The translations under genes were made by a program, and so were the position numbers. From positions 1,006,501 through 1,070,500 of the forward strand of contig NC_015318.1 in assembly GCF_000194135.1 (NCBI RefSeq): a stretch of 64,000 nt of DNA, given 5' to 3'. This document shows positions 26,406 to 34,548 of the stretch, in pieces; within the stretch, counting starts at the first letter, position 1; every line of letters begins with the position of its first letter. The notes under the pieces are model-generated. The model was given only the letters and a program-made list of their open reading frames with translations, ran no database searches and was not told the origin of the DNA. This stretch comes from Hippea maritima DSM 10411. Lineage in GTDB: Bacteria > Campylobacterota_A > Desulfurellia > Desulfurellales > Hippeaceae.

Positions 26406-27237
26406 CCAAGCTCTCCCTAAATAAACGGGCCATTTTCAAATACTCAATTACACCGTCATAGTCGTTTTTTTCAATTTTATTTTTCAACTTAAAAAGTTCA
26501 CCTATAAAATCCTCTATAGAAGCTATTAAGTTGACCTTATTCATAAAAAATATATCACTCCACATTTTCTCAGACGATGATGCGACACGTGTATAATCTC
26601 TAAAACCACCACCTATAAACCTGTAGTTTTCATTCTTTTTTGCAGCCAAACCAACAAGTGTGTATGCTATAGCATGGGGTAAATGACTAACAAAACCAAA
26701 CACTTCATCATGTAGCTTAGGCTCCATGAATATAAGTTTCATGCCGAGTTTTTCTAAAAATTCACCTACTATATTTGCTTTTTCTTTATTCATCCCATTA
26801 AACGGGGTTATAATGCAATAGGCGTTTCTAAACAAGCCATTAGTTGCCGCATTAATACCAAATCTCTCAATGCCAGCTATAGGATGAACAGGCACATAAT
26901 ACACATTTTCTTCTAAAAATTCTGTAACACTATCTACAATAGGTTTTTTGACACTGCCAACATCTATTACAATAGATCCATCTTTTGCTTTACCAAAAAC
27001 ATCCCTCAAAACGCTCGGAATACTTCTTACAGGGGTTGCAACAATTACTAAATCACACTCCCCAACATCAAACCCATCACCTTTCTTGTCAATCACGCCA
27101 AGTTGTAATGCTCTATCTAAAACACCCTCATCTTTATCAAAACCTAAAATCTTTTTAGTTAAACCCAATGACTTTGCATCTAAGGCAATACTTCCACCAA
27201 TTAAACCAACGCCTACTATTCCTATAGCATCAAACAT
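26398..27237 (-). CDS. tyrA: Prephenate dehydrogenase
   Basis: NAD(P)-dependent oxidative decarboxylation of prephenate (or arogenate) in tyrosine synthesis; 279 residues. Starts FDAIGIVGVGLIGGSIALD (GxGxxG), followed by VPVHPIAGIERFGINAAT (HPIAG, the substrate His region) and GFVSHLPHAIAYTLVG (SHLPH). Monofunctional: no chorismate mutase domain. It is next to hisC, an aminotransferase that often serves tyrosine and phenylalanine as well as histidine. Confidence 0.94.
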   Translation of the reverse strand: MFDAIGIVGVGLIGGSIALDAKSLGLTKKILGFDKDEGVLDRALQLGVIDKKGDGFDVGECDLVIVATPVRSIPSVLRDVFGKAKDGSIVIDVGSVKKPIVDSVTEFLEENVYYVPVHPIAGIERFGINAATNGLFRNAYCIITPFNGMNKEKANIVGEFLEKLGMKLIFMEPKLHDEVFGFVSHLPHAIAYTLVGLAAKKNENYRFIGGGFRDYTRVASSSEKMWSDIFFMNKVNLIASIEDFIGELFKLKNKIEKNDYDGVIEYLKMARLFRESLDG

Positions 27238-28330
27238 CCAACACTTCTCTTAGATTTTTTATGAATATCTCATTTTCTCTAGGTGTCCCTATTGTTACTC
27301 TAAGCATACTTTTATACCCATAACCCGCCATTGAGCGTACTATGACGCCCCTTTTTAGTAGTTCCCCATACACATAGTTAGCGTCCTTCTTTGCATCAAA
27401 CAGAATGAAATTTGCATAGGTTTTTATATATGTTATGCCCATATTATCAAATTCACGGTATAGGTATTCCTTGCCAGCCCTGTTAACCTCAACACTCCTT
27501 CTTATATGCTCCTCATCATCCAATGCAGCCAAAGCAGCATGCTGGGCAACTAAATTAACATTAAAAGGCGGGCGCACCCTGTTTAGATAATCTATTATCT
27601 CCTCACCTGCAATTCCATAACCAATTCTCAATCCCGCAAGACCGTAAGCCTTGGAAAATGTTCTCAATATAACAACATTGCCTTTTTTATAAAGATCAAG
27701 CAGCTCCTCATAATCATCCTCAGCAATGGCGTATTCATAATACGCCTCATCTATAACAACAAGCGTCTTATTGCTATCTGTAGCCTCTATAACCCTCTCT
27801 ATATCGCTCCTTTTTATAATCGTACCTGTAGGGTTATTGGGTGTGTTAAGGAATATAATGCGCGTATTGCTATTTATTGCCTTGATTAATTCATCTATAT
27901 CGTATGAGAACCCCTTAAGCGGCACCTCAACTAATTTTTTGTTAAAAGAGCTGCCTATGATTTTATACTCAACAAACGAAGGATAGCAATACAGGATTTC
28001 ATCCCCATTTTTTGTCGCAAATGTTCTAAAAATAAGCTCAAGCAGTTCATCTGAACCATTACCAAATACAAGGTTGTCTCTCGATACACCAAGTTTATTT
28101 GACAATTTCTCCTTTAGATAATAGCAATCACCATCAGGATAAAGATTGACACTTTCGGCTATTTTTTTTATGGCTTTTATGGCCTTCTTTGATGGGCCAA
28201 GTGGGTTTTCGTTCGAGGCAAGCTTTATTATCTCACCCTTAATACCCAACTCCCTTCTCAGTTCCTCTATTGGTTTTCCACCCTCGTATGGTTTTAGCTT
28301 TGTTATGTATTCCTCAACAAACATAAACAT
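27230..28330 (-). CDS. hisC: Histidinol-phosphate aminotransferase
   Basis: PLP-dependent aminotransferase of histidine synthesis, often also used for aromatic amino acids. About 366 residues from the ATG at 28330, which overlaps the GGDEF stop as TGATG (a GTG at 28333 is possible). Motifs: IKLASNENPLGPSKKA near the N-terminus, GNGSDELLEL, LNTPNNPTGTIIKR, VIDEAYYEYA and the PLP-lysine ILRTFSKAYGLAGLRIGYG. Position beside tyrA suggests a role in tyrosine/phenylalanine transamination. Confidence 0.9.
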   Translation of the reverse strand: MFMFVEEYITKLKPYEGGKPIEELRRELGIKGEIIKLASNENPLGPSKKAIKAIKKIAESVNLYPDGDCYYLKEKLSNKLGVSRDNLVFGNGSDELLELIFRTFATKNGDEILYCYPSFVEYKIIGSSFNKKLVEVPLKGFSYDIDELIKAINSNTRIIFLNTPNNPTGTIIKRSDIERVIEATDSNKTLVVIDEAYYEYAIAEDDYEELLDLYKKGNVVILRTFSKAYGLAGLRIGYGIAGEEIIDYLNRVRPPFNVNLVAQHAALAALDDEEHIRRSVEVNRAGKEYLYREFDNMGITYIKTYANFILFDAKKDANYVYGELLKRGVIVRSMAGYGYKSMLRVTIGTPRENEIFIKNLREVLDV

Positions 28331-29280
28331 CACTCCACAACACTTATTTCGCCTTTTTGACTGTTTTTTGTCTGATACAATGCCTTATCCACCCTCTCAA
28401 GCAGGGACTCTACCGTATCTCCTTCTCTTACCTGGGTTATACCTATAGAAGCTGTACACTTAAACTCTATTTTATCTTTTTTAAAAGTTATAGATGCTAT
28501 CTTATCTTTTATCTTTTTTGCAACTATCATGGCATCTTCGAGTTTAGTTTCAGGCAATATAACGATGAATTCATCACCGCCATACCTAATAGGTATATCG
28601 CTTCTTCGTGTAATCCTTTTCAAAACTGATCCTACAACTTTCAAAACCTCATCTCCAGCCAAATGGCCATATGTATCATTTATCTTTTTAAAATCATCTA
28701 AATCTAACATTATAATGCTAAATACCTTAGAGTATCTATTGAAGTTATACAGTGCTGAATCCAAAACTTCATTCATATATTTTCTCAAGTATAGGCCTGT
28801 TAAATGATCTTTGAGAGAAAGATCCTTTATATTCTCTATGGCTTTTCTCTGTTTTTCAAGTACATTCCTTGCAGCCTCAAGCTCTGCTTTTAAAGATGAA
28901 TTTATATATTTTATTTTTTCAAGCTCTGAAGCTATACTATTATCAACCTTACTCCTATACTCATCTATATTCTTTACAGTCATATCATAGGTAGCTTCAC
29001 TCTCTTGAAGTGTTCTCTCCATATTTACCGTAACATCTTTTACGTTAGTTGAAATCTCAAGCACTCTTTTCTTTAAATCCTCAAGTTCTGAGGCAGAAAC
29101 ATCAGCCATTCCATAAAGCATTTTATGAACTTCAGATTCATCAAGACCATACTCTAAAGCTACTTCCGTAAAAACCTTGTAGTAGTTAAACGGCGTCAAA
29201 ACCATATTTCTTTTTGTAGCCCTATATAGAGCCTCTTTTATTATAGCAGAAAGCTTATCCGATTCTCTTCTTTGACTCAT
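28330..29280 (-). CDS. Diguanylate cyclase (GGDEF) with coiled-coil N-terminus
   Basis: Makes cyclic di-GMP from two GTP. The 316-residue protein has no membrane segment. Residues ~1-60 form a small helical domain of unknown fold (VLTPFNYYKVFTEVA), ~62-155 a long coiled coil, and the GGDEF domain follows (DHLTGLYLRKYMNEVL onward). The active-site GGDEF is intact (residues 234-238), and an RxxD inhibitory site (RRSD, 225-228) lies five residues before it, so product feedback is expected. The input signal is unknown. It sits between birA and hisC, overlapping both by 1-4 bases. Confidence 0.92.
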   Translation of the reverse strand: MSQRRESDKLSAIIKEALYRATKRNMVLTPFNYYKVFTEVALEYGLDESEVHKMLYGMADVSASELEDLKKRVLEISTNVKDVTVNMERTLQESEATYDMTVKNIDEYRSKVDNSIASELEKIKYINSSLKAELEAARNVLEKQRKAIENIKDLSLKDHLTGLYLRKYMNEVLDSALYNFNRYSKVFSIIMLDLDDFKKINDTYGHLAGDEVLKVVGSVLKRITRRSDIPIRYGGDEFIVILPETKLEDAMIVAKKIKDKIASITFKKDKIEFKCTASIGITQVREGDTVESLLERVDKALYQTKNSQKGEISVVE

Positions 29281-30251
29281 TCAACAAACCTCACACTTTC
29301 AGCTGTTATAACTTTTTTTATATTGCCCCCTATATCAACAAGCAAAAAGCCATTTTCATCTATGTCTTTAGCGAACCCACTGAAGTTTTCTTTGTCACTT
29401 AAAACTTCAACTTTCCTGCCTAACGTATTATTATATTTTCTCCAAAGATCAAAAATGGCCTTTTTCCCATCTCTATCCAACATCTTTATTAAATTCTCAA
29501 AATAAAAAAGTATATTCGAAAGAAGCGTTGCCCTGTCAACATGTATACCTGTTTCTATTTTAATGCTTGTTGCTTTATCTTTTAATTCATCTGGCATATG
29601 CTCCATATTTACATTTATGCCAAAACCTATTATGGCGTGACTTAAAATTCCAGATTCACTCTTAGTTTCAACCAAAACGCCAGCTATCTTTTTATCATTA
29701 ACCATTACATCGTTTGGCCATTTTATTTTTGCATCCTCAACCCCAAAGTCACTCAATGCTTCTTTGATTGCAATCGAAATGGCAAACATCAGAGCTATAG
29801 AATCAGATACATTCATACCCTTTGGTTTAAATATCAAAGACACATAAACATTTTCACCCTGCGGCGAAAGCCATTTCCTCTTTTGTCTACCTCTGCCAGA
29901 GGTTTGCTCTTCTGCAATTACTATGGCACCATCTACATTTTCATCCTTTTCTATCAAATATTCAGCTTCATCCATAGTAGATGATGTAAGCCTAAAATAC
30001 TCAATACGCCTACCAAATATCTCTGTATTAAGCCTTCTTCGTATTTCGTATGGAATCAAGATATCTTTAGCCTCTTCCTTTAAGATATAGCCGACACTGC
30101 GTTTACCTTCGATCTTGTAGCCTAATTTCTGTAGGTTTTTTATTCTATTCCAAATAGCTATTCTACTAATGCCCAGTTTTTTACACATCTTATCGCTGGT
30201 TATGTATTTACCTAAATTCTTGTACAACTCATCTAATATTATACTATTCAT
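29277..30251 (-). CDS. birA: Biotin--protein ligase / biotin operon repressor
   Basis: Attaches biotin to carboxyl-carrier proteins, and the N-terminal helix-turn-helix can repress biotin genes. The start is the ATG at 30251, overlapping the thiC stop as ATGA; an upstream extension is rejected. About 324 residues: HTH at ~18-60 (DKMCKKLGISRIAIWNRIKNL), catalytic SGRGRQKRKWLSPQGENVY (GRGRxxR), KWPNDVMVNDKKIAGVLVE and GFGINVN. This is the class II form. No bio genes occur in the window. Confidence 0.93.
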   Translation of the reverse strand: MNSIILDELYKNLGKYITSDKMCKKLGISRIAIWNRIKNLQKLGYKIEGKRSVGYILKEEAKDILIPYEIRRRLNTEIFGRRIEYFRLTSSTMDEAEYLIEKDENVDGAIVIAEEQTSGRGRQKRKWLSPQGENVYVSLIFKPKGMNVSDSIALMFAISIAIKEALSDFGVEDAKIKWPNDVMVNDKKIAGVLVETKSESGILSHAIIGFGINVNMEHMPDELKDKATSIKIETGIHVDRATLLSNILFYFENLIKMLDRDGKKAIFDLWRKYNNTLGRKVEVLSDKENFSGFAKDIDENGFLLVDIGGNIKKVITAESVRFVE

Positions 30252-31534
30252 CTCTGATTCCTTAATGCTTTGTTTAGAAGTTTTATTGCACAGAATTTCC
30301 CGCACATCGTACAAACATCATCTTCATCTGGCAGTGATGATTGTCTCTGTTTCCTTGTGTACTCTGGATCAATAGAAAGTTCTATCATCTTATCCCAGTT
30401 AAGAGATTTCCTAGCCTTACTCATCTGTAAATCCCACTCCAAAGCGTTAGGGATCTTTTTGGCAATATCAGCAGCATGAGCGGCTATACGTGTAACAATA
30501 ACCCCTTCCCTAACATCTTCAGGTGTTGGAAGTCTAACATGCTCAGCCTTCGTTACATAACAGAGAAAATCCGCACCATATGCAGCCATTAATGCGCCAC
30601 CTATAGCACTTGTTATGTGGTCATAACCCGGAGCAATGTCAGTAACCACAGGTCCTAAAACATAAAAAGGAGCCCCATCACACAAACTCTTTTCTATTTT
30701 TGCATTTGTGATAACCTCATCAATAGGAACATGTCCTGGTCCCTCTATCATTGACTGAACGCCTGCCTCTAAAGCCTTCTTGTGTAATTCGCCAAGCAGT
30801 ATAAGCTCATGGATTTGAGCTCTGTCGGTTGCATCAACAATAGCACCAGGCCTAAAACCATCGCCCAAAGAGAGCGTAACGTCATATTCCCTTGCTATCT
30901 CCAACACCCTATCAAAATGTTCAAATAACGGATTTTGCTTTTTATTGTGAAGCATCCATACACTCAAAAACGAACCACCCCTTGAAACAATATCCTCTAC
31001 TCTGCCTTGTCTTATGAGCCTTTCTAAGCTTTCAAGCGTAACGCCACAATGCAACGTCATGTAATCTATACCGTCTTCTGCCTGTTTTTCTATTGTCTCG
31101 AATATATCATCTTCTGTCATATATACTATTGACCCCTTTTGCTGAGCAATCTCAACAGCCGTTTGATATATAGGAACATTACCCACTACAATAGGGGAGC
31201 GTTTTAAGATCTCTCTCCTTATATAATCCAAATCACCGCCTGTTGATAAATCCATTACTGAATCGGCCTTTGCCTCTACAGCCGCATCAAGCTTTTTAAG
31301 CTCATTCTCCAGTTGAACAATATCGGATGATGTACCTATATTAGCATTAACCTTGGTTCTTAACCCCTCACCTATACCAACTGCTTTTATGTTATGATTT
31401 TTGTTTTTTGGTATTACTATCGTTCCTTTTTTTAAACCCTCCATTATGAATTCAACAGGCCTACTCTCCGCCTTGGCCACTTCTTCCATTTCTTTAGTCA
31501 CAATGCCTTTTCTTGCAGCCTCTATCTGGGTCAT
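30248..31534 (-). CDS. thiC: Phosphomethylpyrimidine synthase
   Basis: Radical SAM enzyme that converts AIR to HMP-P for thiamine; 428 residues. It has IGTSSDIVQLENELKKLDAA, TLHCGVT, SRGGSFLSVWMLH, MIEGPGHVPIDEV and APFYVLGPVVTDIAPGYDHI, and the C-terminal CTMCGKFCAIK, a CxxCxxxxC 4Fe-4S binding motif. It is the head gene of the eleven-gene train, with its own promoter at 31570-31598. The leader (31535-31569) is too short for, and does not show, a TPP riboswitch. Confidence 0.97.
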   Translation of the reverse strand: MTQIEAARKGIVTKEMEEVAKAESRPVEFIMEGLKKGTIVIPKNKNHNIKAVGIGEGLRTKVNANIGTSSDIVQLENELKKLDAAVEAKADSVMDLSTGGDLDYIRREILKRSPIVVGNVPIYQTAVEIAQQKGSIVYMTEDDIFETIEKQAEDGIDYMTLHCGVTLESLERLIRQGRVEDIVSRGGSFLSVWMLHNKKQNPLFEHFDRVLEIAREYDVTLSLGDGFRPGAIVDATDRAQIHELILLGELHKKALEAGVQSMIEGPGHVPIDEVITNAKIEKSLCDGAPFYVLGPVVTDIAPGYDHITSAIGGALMAAYGADFLCYVTKAEHVRLPTPEDVREGVIVTRIAAHAADIAKKIPNALEWDLQMSKARKSLNWDKMIELSIDPEYTRKQRQSSLPDEDDVCTMCGKFCAIKLLNKALRNQR

Positions 31535-31569
31535 AACACTCTCCTTCTTACCACCAAATAGTTACGGAA

Positions 31570-31598
31570 ACTATACAAAACTAAAACCCATTTATCAA
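31570..31598 (-). promoter_or_regulatory. Promoter upstream of thiC
   Basis: Minus strand TTGATA (31593-31598), 17-base spacer, TATAGT (31570-31575), 36 bases upstream of the thiC start. It probably drives the whole thiC-znuB train. Confidence 0.7.
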
Positions 31599-31662
31599 CA
31601 ATATTTGTTAAGGTTATAGATAATAAAGGATAACTTTATAAAACAAATGGAAGATTAATATA

Positions 31663-32439
31663 TCAGAGATTGTTTAGAAGGTTTACAAGCTCTTTTTTAG
31701 CCTCTTCTATTCTTTTTTTTGCCTCATCTTCTGTCTGTGCGTATGCTGTAAATCTAACACTCATTATAGAGGATTCAAAACCAATAGGTAAGGATTTTAT
31801 ATAAACGGGGTATTTTTTCATAACCTTATCTATGGCTTCACCCAAAACACTCTCATCATTTATAGGAACATCATAATTCTTAACAATCATAGTAGAATTA
31901 CTAAGTTTCCTCAAAACAGGCAAAACCTCTTTTTCAAACATAGGCTTCATCTCTTTCGGAATGCCGGGTAGGCAAAATAGATGTTTTTTATCTTGTTTAA
32001 CATAGACCCCCCAGGCAGCCCCTATACTGTTTTTCAGTGGTTTACAACCTTCTATTAAATAAGCCATCTTCATTCTTTTTTCATTTATGCCACCTGTTTC
32101 AATCTTGCCTTCTTGGTAAAGTTTGGTATAAAAATCATGTATAAACTTCAACGCCTCCGAATCCAGATACAGTCCTTTGCCTAAAGCTGTAGCTACAGAT
32201 TCTATTGTTATATCATCAAATGTAGGCCCAAGACCACCTGTTGTTATAACAATATCAACCTTATTAAGGCAAAATTTTACCGTATCTATTATATCTTGAG
32301 CCTTATCATCACAAGATAAAACGAAACGGTTATATATACCTATTCTGGATAAGCAAGAGGAAATAAAATAGGAATTCGTATCCTGCGTTATACCTGATAC
32401 TATTTCTTTGCCTACAGAGATAACAGCTGATTTAAGCAT
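31663..32439 (-). CDS. CinA N-terminal-type (molybdopterin-binding fold) protein
   Basis: A 258-residue protein of the CinA/MoCF family. The MoCF fold signature is present: VDIVITTGGLGPTFDDITIE, and GKEIVSGITQDTNSYFISS near the N-terminus, KNSIGAAWG and LFCLPGIPKEMKPMFE. It lacks the C-terminal NMN amidohydrolase domain found in full-length CinA, so it is the stand-alone COG1058 form. Reported activity in the family is ADP-ribose pyrophosphatase; the role here is unknown. It follows the tRNA/HU cluster by 16 bases. Confidence 0.85.
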   Translation of the reverse strand: MLKSAVISVGKEIVSGITQDTNSYFISSCLSRIGIYNRFVLSCDDKAQDIIDTVKFCLNKVDIVITTGGLGPTFDDITIESVATALGKGLYLDSEALKFIHDFYTKLYQEGKIETGGINEKRMKMAYLIEGCKPLKNSIGAAWGVYVKQDKKHLFCLPGIPKEMKPMFEKEVLPVLRKLSNSTMIVKNYDVPINDESVLGEAIDKVMKKYPVYIKSLPIGFESSIMSVRFTAYAQTEDEAKKRIEEAKKELVNLLNNL

Positions 32440-32455
32440 TCATTAAAAATAAAAA

Positions 32456-32532
32456 TGGCGGAGCCGACGAGACTTGAACTCGCGACCTCTGGCGTGACAG
32501 GCCAGCGTTCTAACCAGCTGAACTACGGCTCC
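32456..32532 (-). tRNA. tRNA-Asp (anticodon GTC)
   Basis: 77 bases including an encoded CCA. Acceptor GGAGCCG/CGGCTCC, anticodon stem CTGGC/GCCAG enclosing CTGTCAC, T-arm with GTTCAAGTC. Last tRNA of the Lys-Glu-hup-Val-Asp cluster. Confidence 0.95.
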
Positions 32533-32546
32533 GCAAGAAAACTCCA

Positions 32547-32622
32547 TGGTGGGCGCAGCAGGACTTGAACCTACGACCCCCTGCTTGTAAGGCAGGTGCT
32601 CTTCCAGCTGAGCTATGCGCCC
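32547..32622 (-). tRNA. tRNA-Val (anticodon TAC)
   Basis: 76 bases with encoded CCA. Acceptor GGGCGCA/TGCGCCC, anticodon stem CCTGC/GCAGG around CTTACAA, T-loop GTTCAAGTC. It lies 14 bases from tRNA-Asp and 13 bases after the hup stop codon. Confidence 0.95.
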
Positions 32623-32635
32623 TATTCTTAAGCTA

Positions 32636-32911
32636 CTACTTGTTGACCTTTTCCTTAAAGATTCTGCCGCATTTAAAACTTGGCAAGTTGAAAGCCTCTA
32701 TTTGAAGCTTCTCACCCGTTCTTGGGTTTCTACCCATTCTTGCTGATCTTTTGCTTACATAGAAAGTACCAAATCCCGCAAAACCAACCTTCTCCCCAGC
32801 TGCCACAGCGTCCATGATGGTTTCCAAGGCTGCGTCAATAACCTTCTTCGTCTGACTCTTGGTAGCTCCTGTTTTTTCTGCTACCTTTTCTATTAGCTCA
32901 GCCTTTGTCAT
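32636..32911 (-). CDS. hup: DNA-binding protein HU
   Basis: Histone-like nucleoid protein, 91 residues, binding and bending DNA as a dimer. Starts MTKAELIEKVAEKTGATKSQ, with VGFAGFGTFYVSKRSARMGR and the beta-arm sequence RNPRTGEKLQIEAFNLPSF, where the conserved proline is present. SD GGAGGGAG precedes the ATG by 4-5 bases. It is embedded between tRNA-Glu and tRNA-Val in one tRNA cluster, so its mRNA is presumably released by tRNA processing. Confidence 0.96.
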   Translation of the reverse strand: MTKAELIEKVAEKTGATKSQTKKVIDAALETIMDAVAAGEKVGFAGFGTFYVSKRSARMGRNPRTGEKLQIEAFNLPSFKCGRIFKEKVNK

Positions 32912-32932
32912 AAACTCCCTCCATTTTTAAAA

Positions 32933-33009
32933 TGGCGTCCCCAGCGGGATTTGAACCCACGTTACCGCCGTGAAAGGGCGGTGTCCTTGGCCTACTAGAC
33001 GATGGGGAC
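32933..33009 (-). tRNA. tRNA-Glu (anticodon TTC)
   Basis: 77 bases with encoded CCA. Acceptor GTCCCC/GGGGAC, anticodon stem CCGCC/GGCGG around CTTTCAC, T-loop GTTCAAATC. Confidence 0.95.
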
Positions 33010-33020
33010 TTCTAAAACAA

Positions 33021-33096
33021 TGGTGGGTCGTGCAGGAATCGAACCTGCGGCCAATAGCTTAAAAGGCTACTGCTCTACCGACTGAGCTAACGACCC
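33021..33096 (-). tRNA. tRNA-Lys (anticodon TTT)
   Basis: 76 bases with encoded CCA. Acceptor GGGTCGT/ACGACCC, anticodon stem GTAGC/GCTAT around CTTTTAA, T-loop GTTCGATTC. First gene of the cluster. Confidence 0.95.
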
Positions 33097-33097
33097 A

Positions 33098-33111
33098 CGC
33101 CTCTTGAGGCG
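33098..33111 (-). other. Short perfect inverted repeat just upstream of tRNA-Lys
   Basis: CGCCTC-AA-GAGGCG immediately 5' of tRNA-Lys, in the transcribed leader of the cluster. It could be a processing signal for the pre-tRNA; no U tract follows, so it is not a terminator. Confidence 0.4.
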
Positions 33112-33144
33112 CCTCACTTAAGCAACCTCAAATTTGCGAGAGTG

Positions 33145-33173
33145 ATAATACACATTTAAGTCTTGCTTGTCAA
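33145..33173 (-). promoter_or_regulatory. Strong promoter of the tRNA/HU cluster
   Basis: Minus strand TTGACA (33168-33173), 17-base spacer, TATTAT (33145-33150). It starts 7 bases after the stop of thrC and drives tRNA-Lys, tRNA-Glu, hup, tRNA-Val and tRNA-Asp. Confidence 0.88.
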
Positions 33174-33180
33174 CAAAATT

Positions 33181-34548
33181 TTAACCCTTTTGCAATTTTT
33201 TCTCTATAAATTTCTTAACCTCATCAACGCTGTTACCAAGCACCCACATGCGTTTATTTTTATCTTCAAGCTCAGAAATTGCTCTGGGTTTTTCGGGATA
33301 GGCACCTATAGCATCCATAATGGCATCTGGGAACTTTGCAGGGTGAGCGGTTGATAAACATATAACATCACGATATCCAGCCTTAATGGCTGCAAAAACA
33401 CCAGCTGCTGTATGAGGGTCCACAATATAACCTGTCTCTTCGTAAAACCGTTTTATCGTTGCGAGTGTATCCTCAACACCGGCCCTGTATGACTCAAAAT
33501 CTAATTGAACCTTTTTAAGCAAATCACCTTCAAATTTAAGTTTTTTTGTCCTTGTGAACTCATCCATCAGCTCTTTAACTCTAATTGAATTTTCATCAGA
33601 CAGATAATAAAGATATCTCTCAAAGTTGCTTGCAACCTGAATATCCATAGACGGAGAAAGTGTTTTTACCACCTTACCGGTTGAGTAATCGCCGTAATTA
33701 ACAAACCTGTAGAGTATATCGTTTGAGTTTGTGGCCAAAATAAGCTTTTCGATAGGCAAACCCATTCTTTTTGCCATGTAGCCTGCAAATATATCACCAA
33801 AATTACCTGTCGGAACACTAAAGTAAGCTTTATCTACGCCGCTTTTAAAGTAGGCATAAAAATAGTAAACGATTTGGGCTAAAATTCGAGCCCAATTTAT
33901 CGAGTTTACAGCAGCCAGATGATATTTTTCTTTAAACTTAAGATCGTTAAATATGCTTTTAACAATCGCCTGACAGTCGTCAAAAGTGCCTTCAATGGCT
34001 AAATTGTATACATTTACATCTTCAACAGTGGTCATTTGAAGCTCTTGAACCTTGCTAACCTTATTATGCGGGTGAAGTATAAATATGTTTATATTTTCTT
34101 TGCCCTTTAATCCATATATGGCAGCAGAACCCGTATCTCCACTTGTAGCACCCAAAACATTAACATAGGTATTCCTTTTCTTTAAAACATACTCAAATAG
34201 GTTACCCAGAAACTGTAGTGCTACATCTTTAAAGGCAAATGTAGGTCCATGGAATAATTCAAGTATAAACAGGCCATTCTTCTTTACAACAGGTGTCACT
34301 TCTTGTGTATCAAACGTCGAATAGCTCTTACCAATAAGGGTTCTTAAATCATTATATGGAATGTCATCAATAAATAGCCTAAATATCTCAAAAGCAAGAT
34401 TGTTATAATCTAAATCTCTTAGATTATCCAAGTCAACATTTGGAATGGTCTGAGGAACTATCAAACCACCATCTGTAGCAAGACCCATTAAAAAGGCATC
34501 AGTAAAATTCAAATCACTAACGCCACCTCGAGTGCTCTTATACTTCAT
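33181..34548 (-). CDS. thrC: Threonine synthase
   Basis: PLP enzyme converting O-phosphohomoserine to threonine; 455 residues. The start is the ATG at 34548, overlapping the upstream flavoprotein stop as ATGA; a longer frame to 34698 lies inside that gene and is rejected. Residues: KYKSTRGGVSDLNF at the N-terminus, the PLP lysine in FHGPTFAFKDVALQF, GATSGDTGSAAIYGL and the phosphate-binding NSINWARILAQIVYY. Length fits the type 1 (long) ThrC. It is the last gene of the mutase operon. Confidence 0.95.
   Translation of the reverse strand: MKYKSTRGGVSDLNFTDAFLMGLATDGGLIVPQTIPNVDLDNLRDLDYNNLAFEIFRLFIDDIPYNDLRTLIGKSYSTFDTQEVTPVVKKNGLFILELFHGPTFAFKDVALQFLGNLFEYVLKKRNTYVNVLGATSGDTGSAAIYGLKGKENINIFILHPHNKVSKVQELQMTTVEDVNVYNLAIEGTFDDCQAIVKSIFNDLKFKEKYHLAAVNSINWARILAQIVYYFYAYFKSGVDKAYFSVPTGNFGDIFAGYMAKRMGLPIEKLILATNSNDILYRFVNYGDYSTGKVVKTLSPSMDIQVASNFERYLYYLSDENSIRVKELMDEFTRTKKLKFEGDLLKKVQLDFESYRAGVEDTLATIKRFYEETGYIVDPHTAAGVFAAIKAGYRDVICLSTAHPAKFPDAIMDAIGAYPEKPRAISELEDKNKRMWVLGNSVDEVKKFIEKKLQKG

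Noticed and set aside
31535-31662. TPP riboswitch upstream of thiC
   Set aside because: The 128-base gap lacks the conserved CTGAGA and ACCTGATC-type segments, and the predicted promoter leaves a leader of about 30 bases only.
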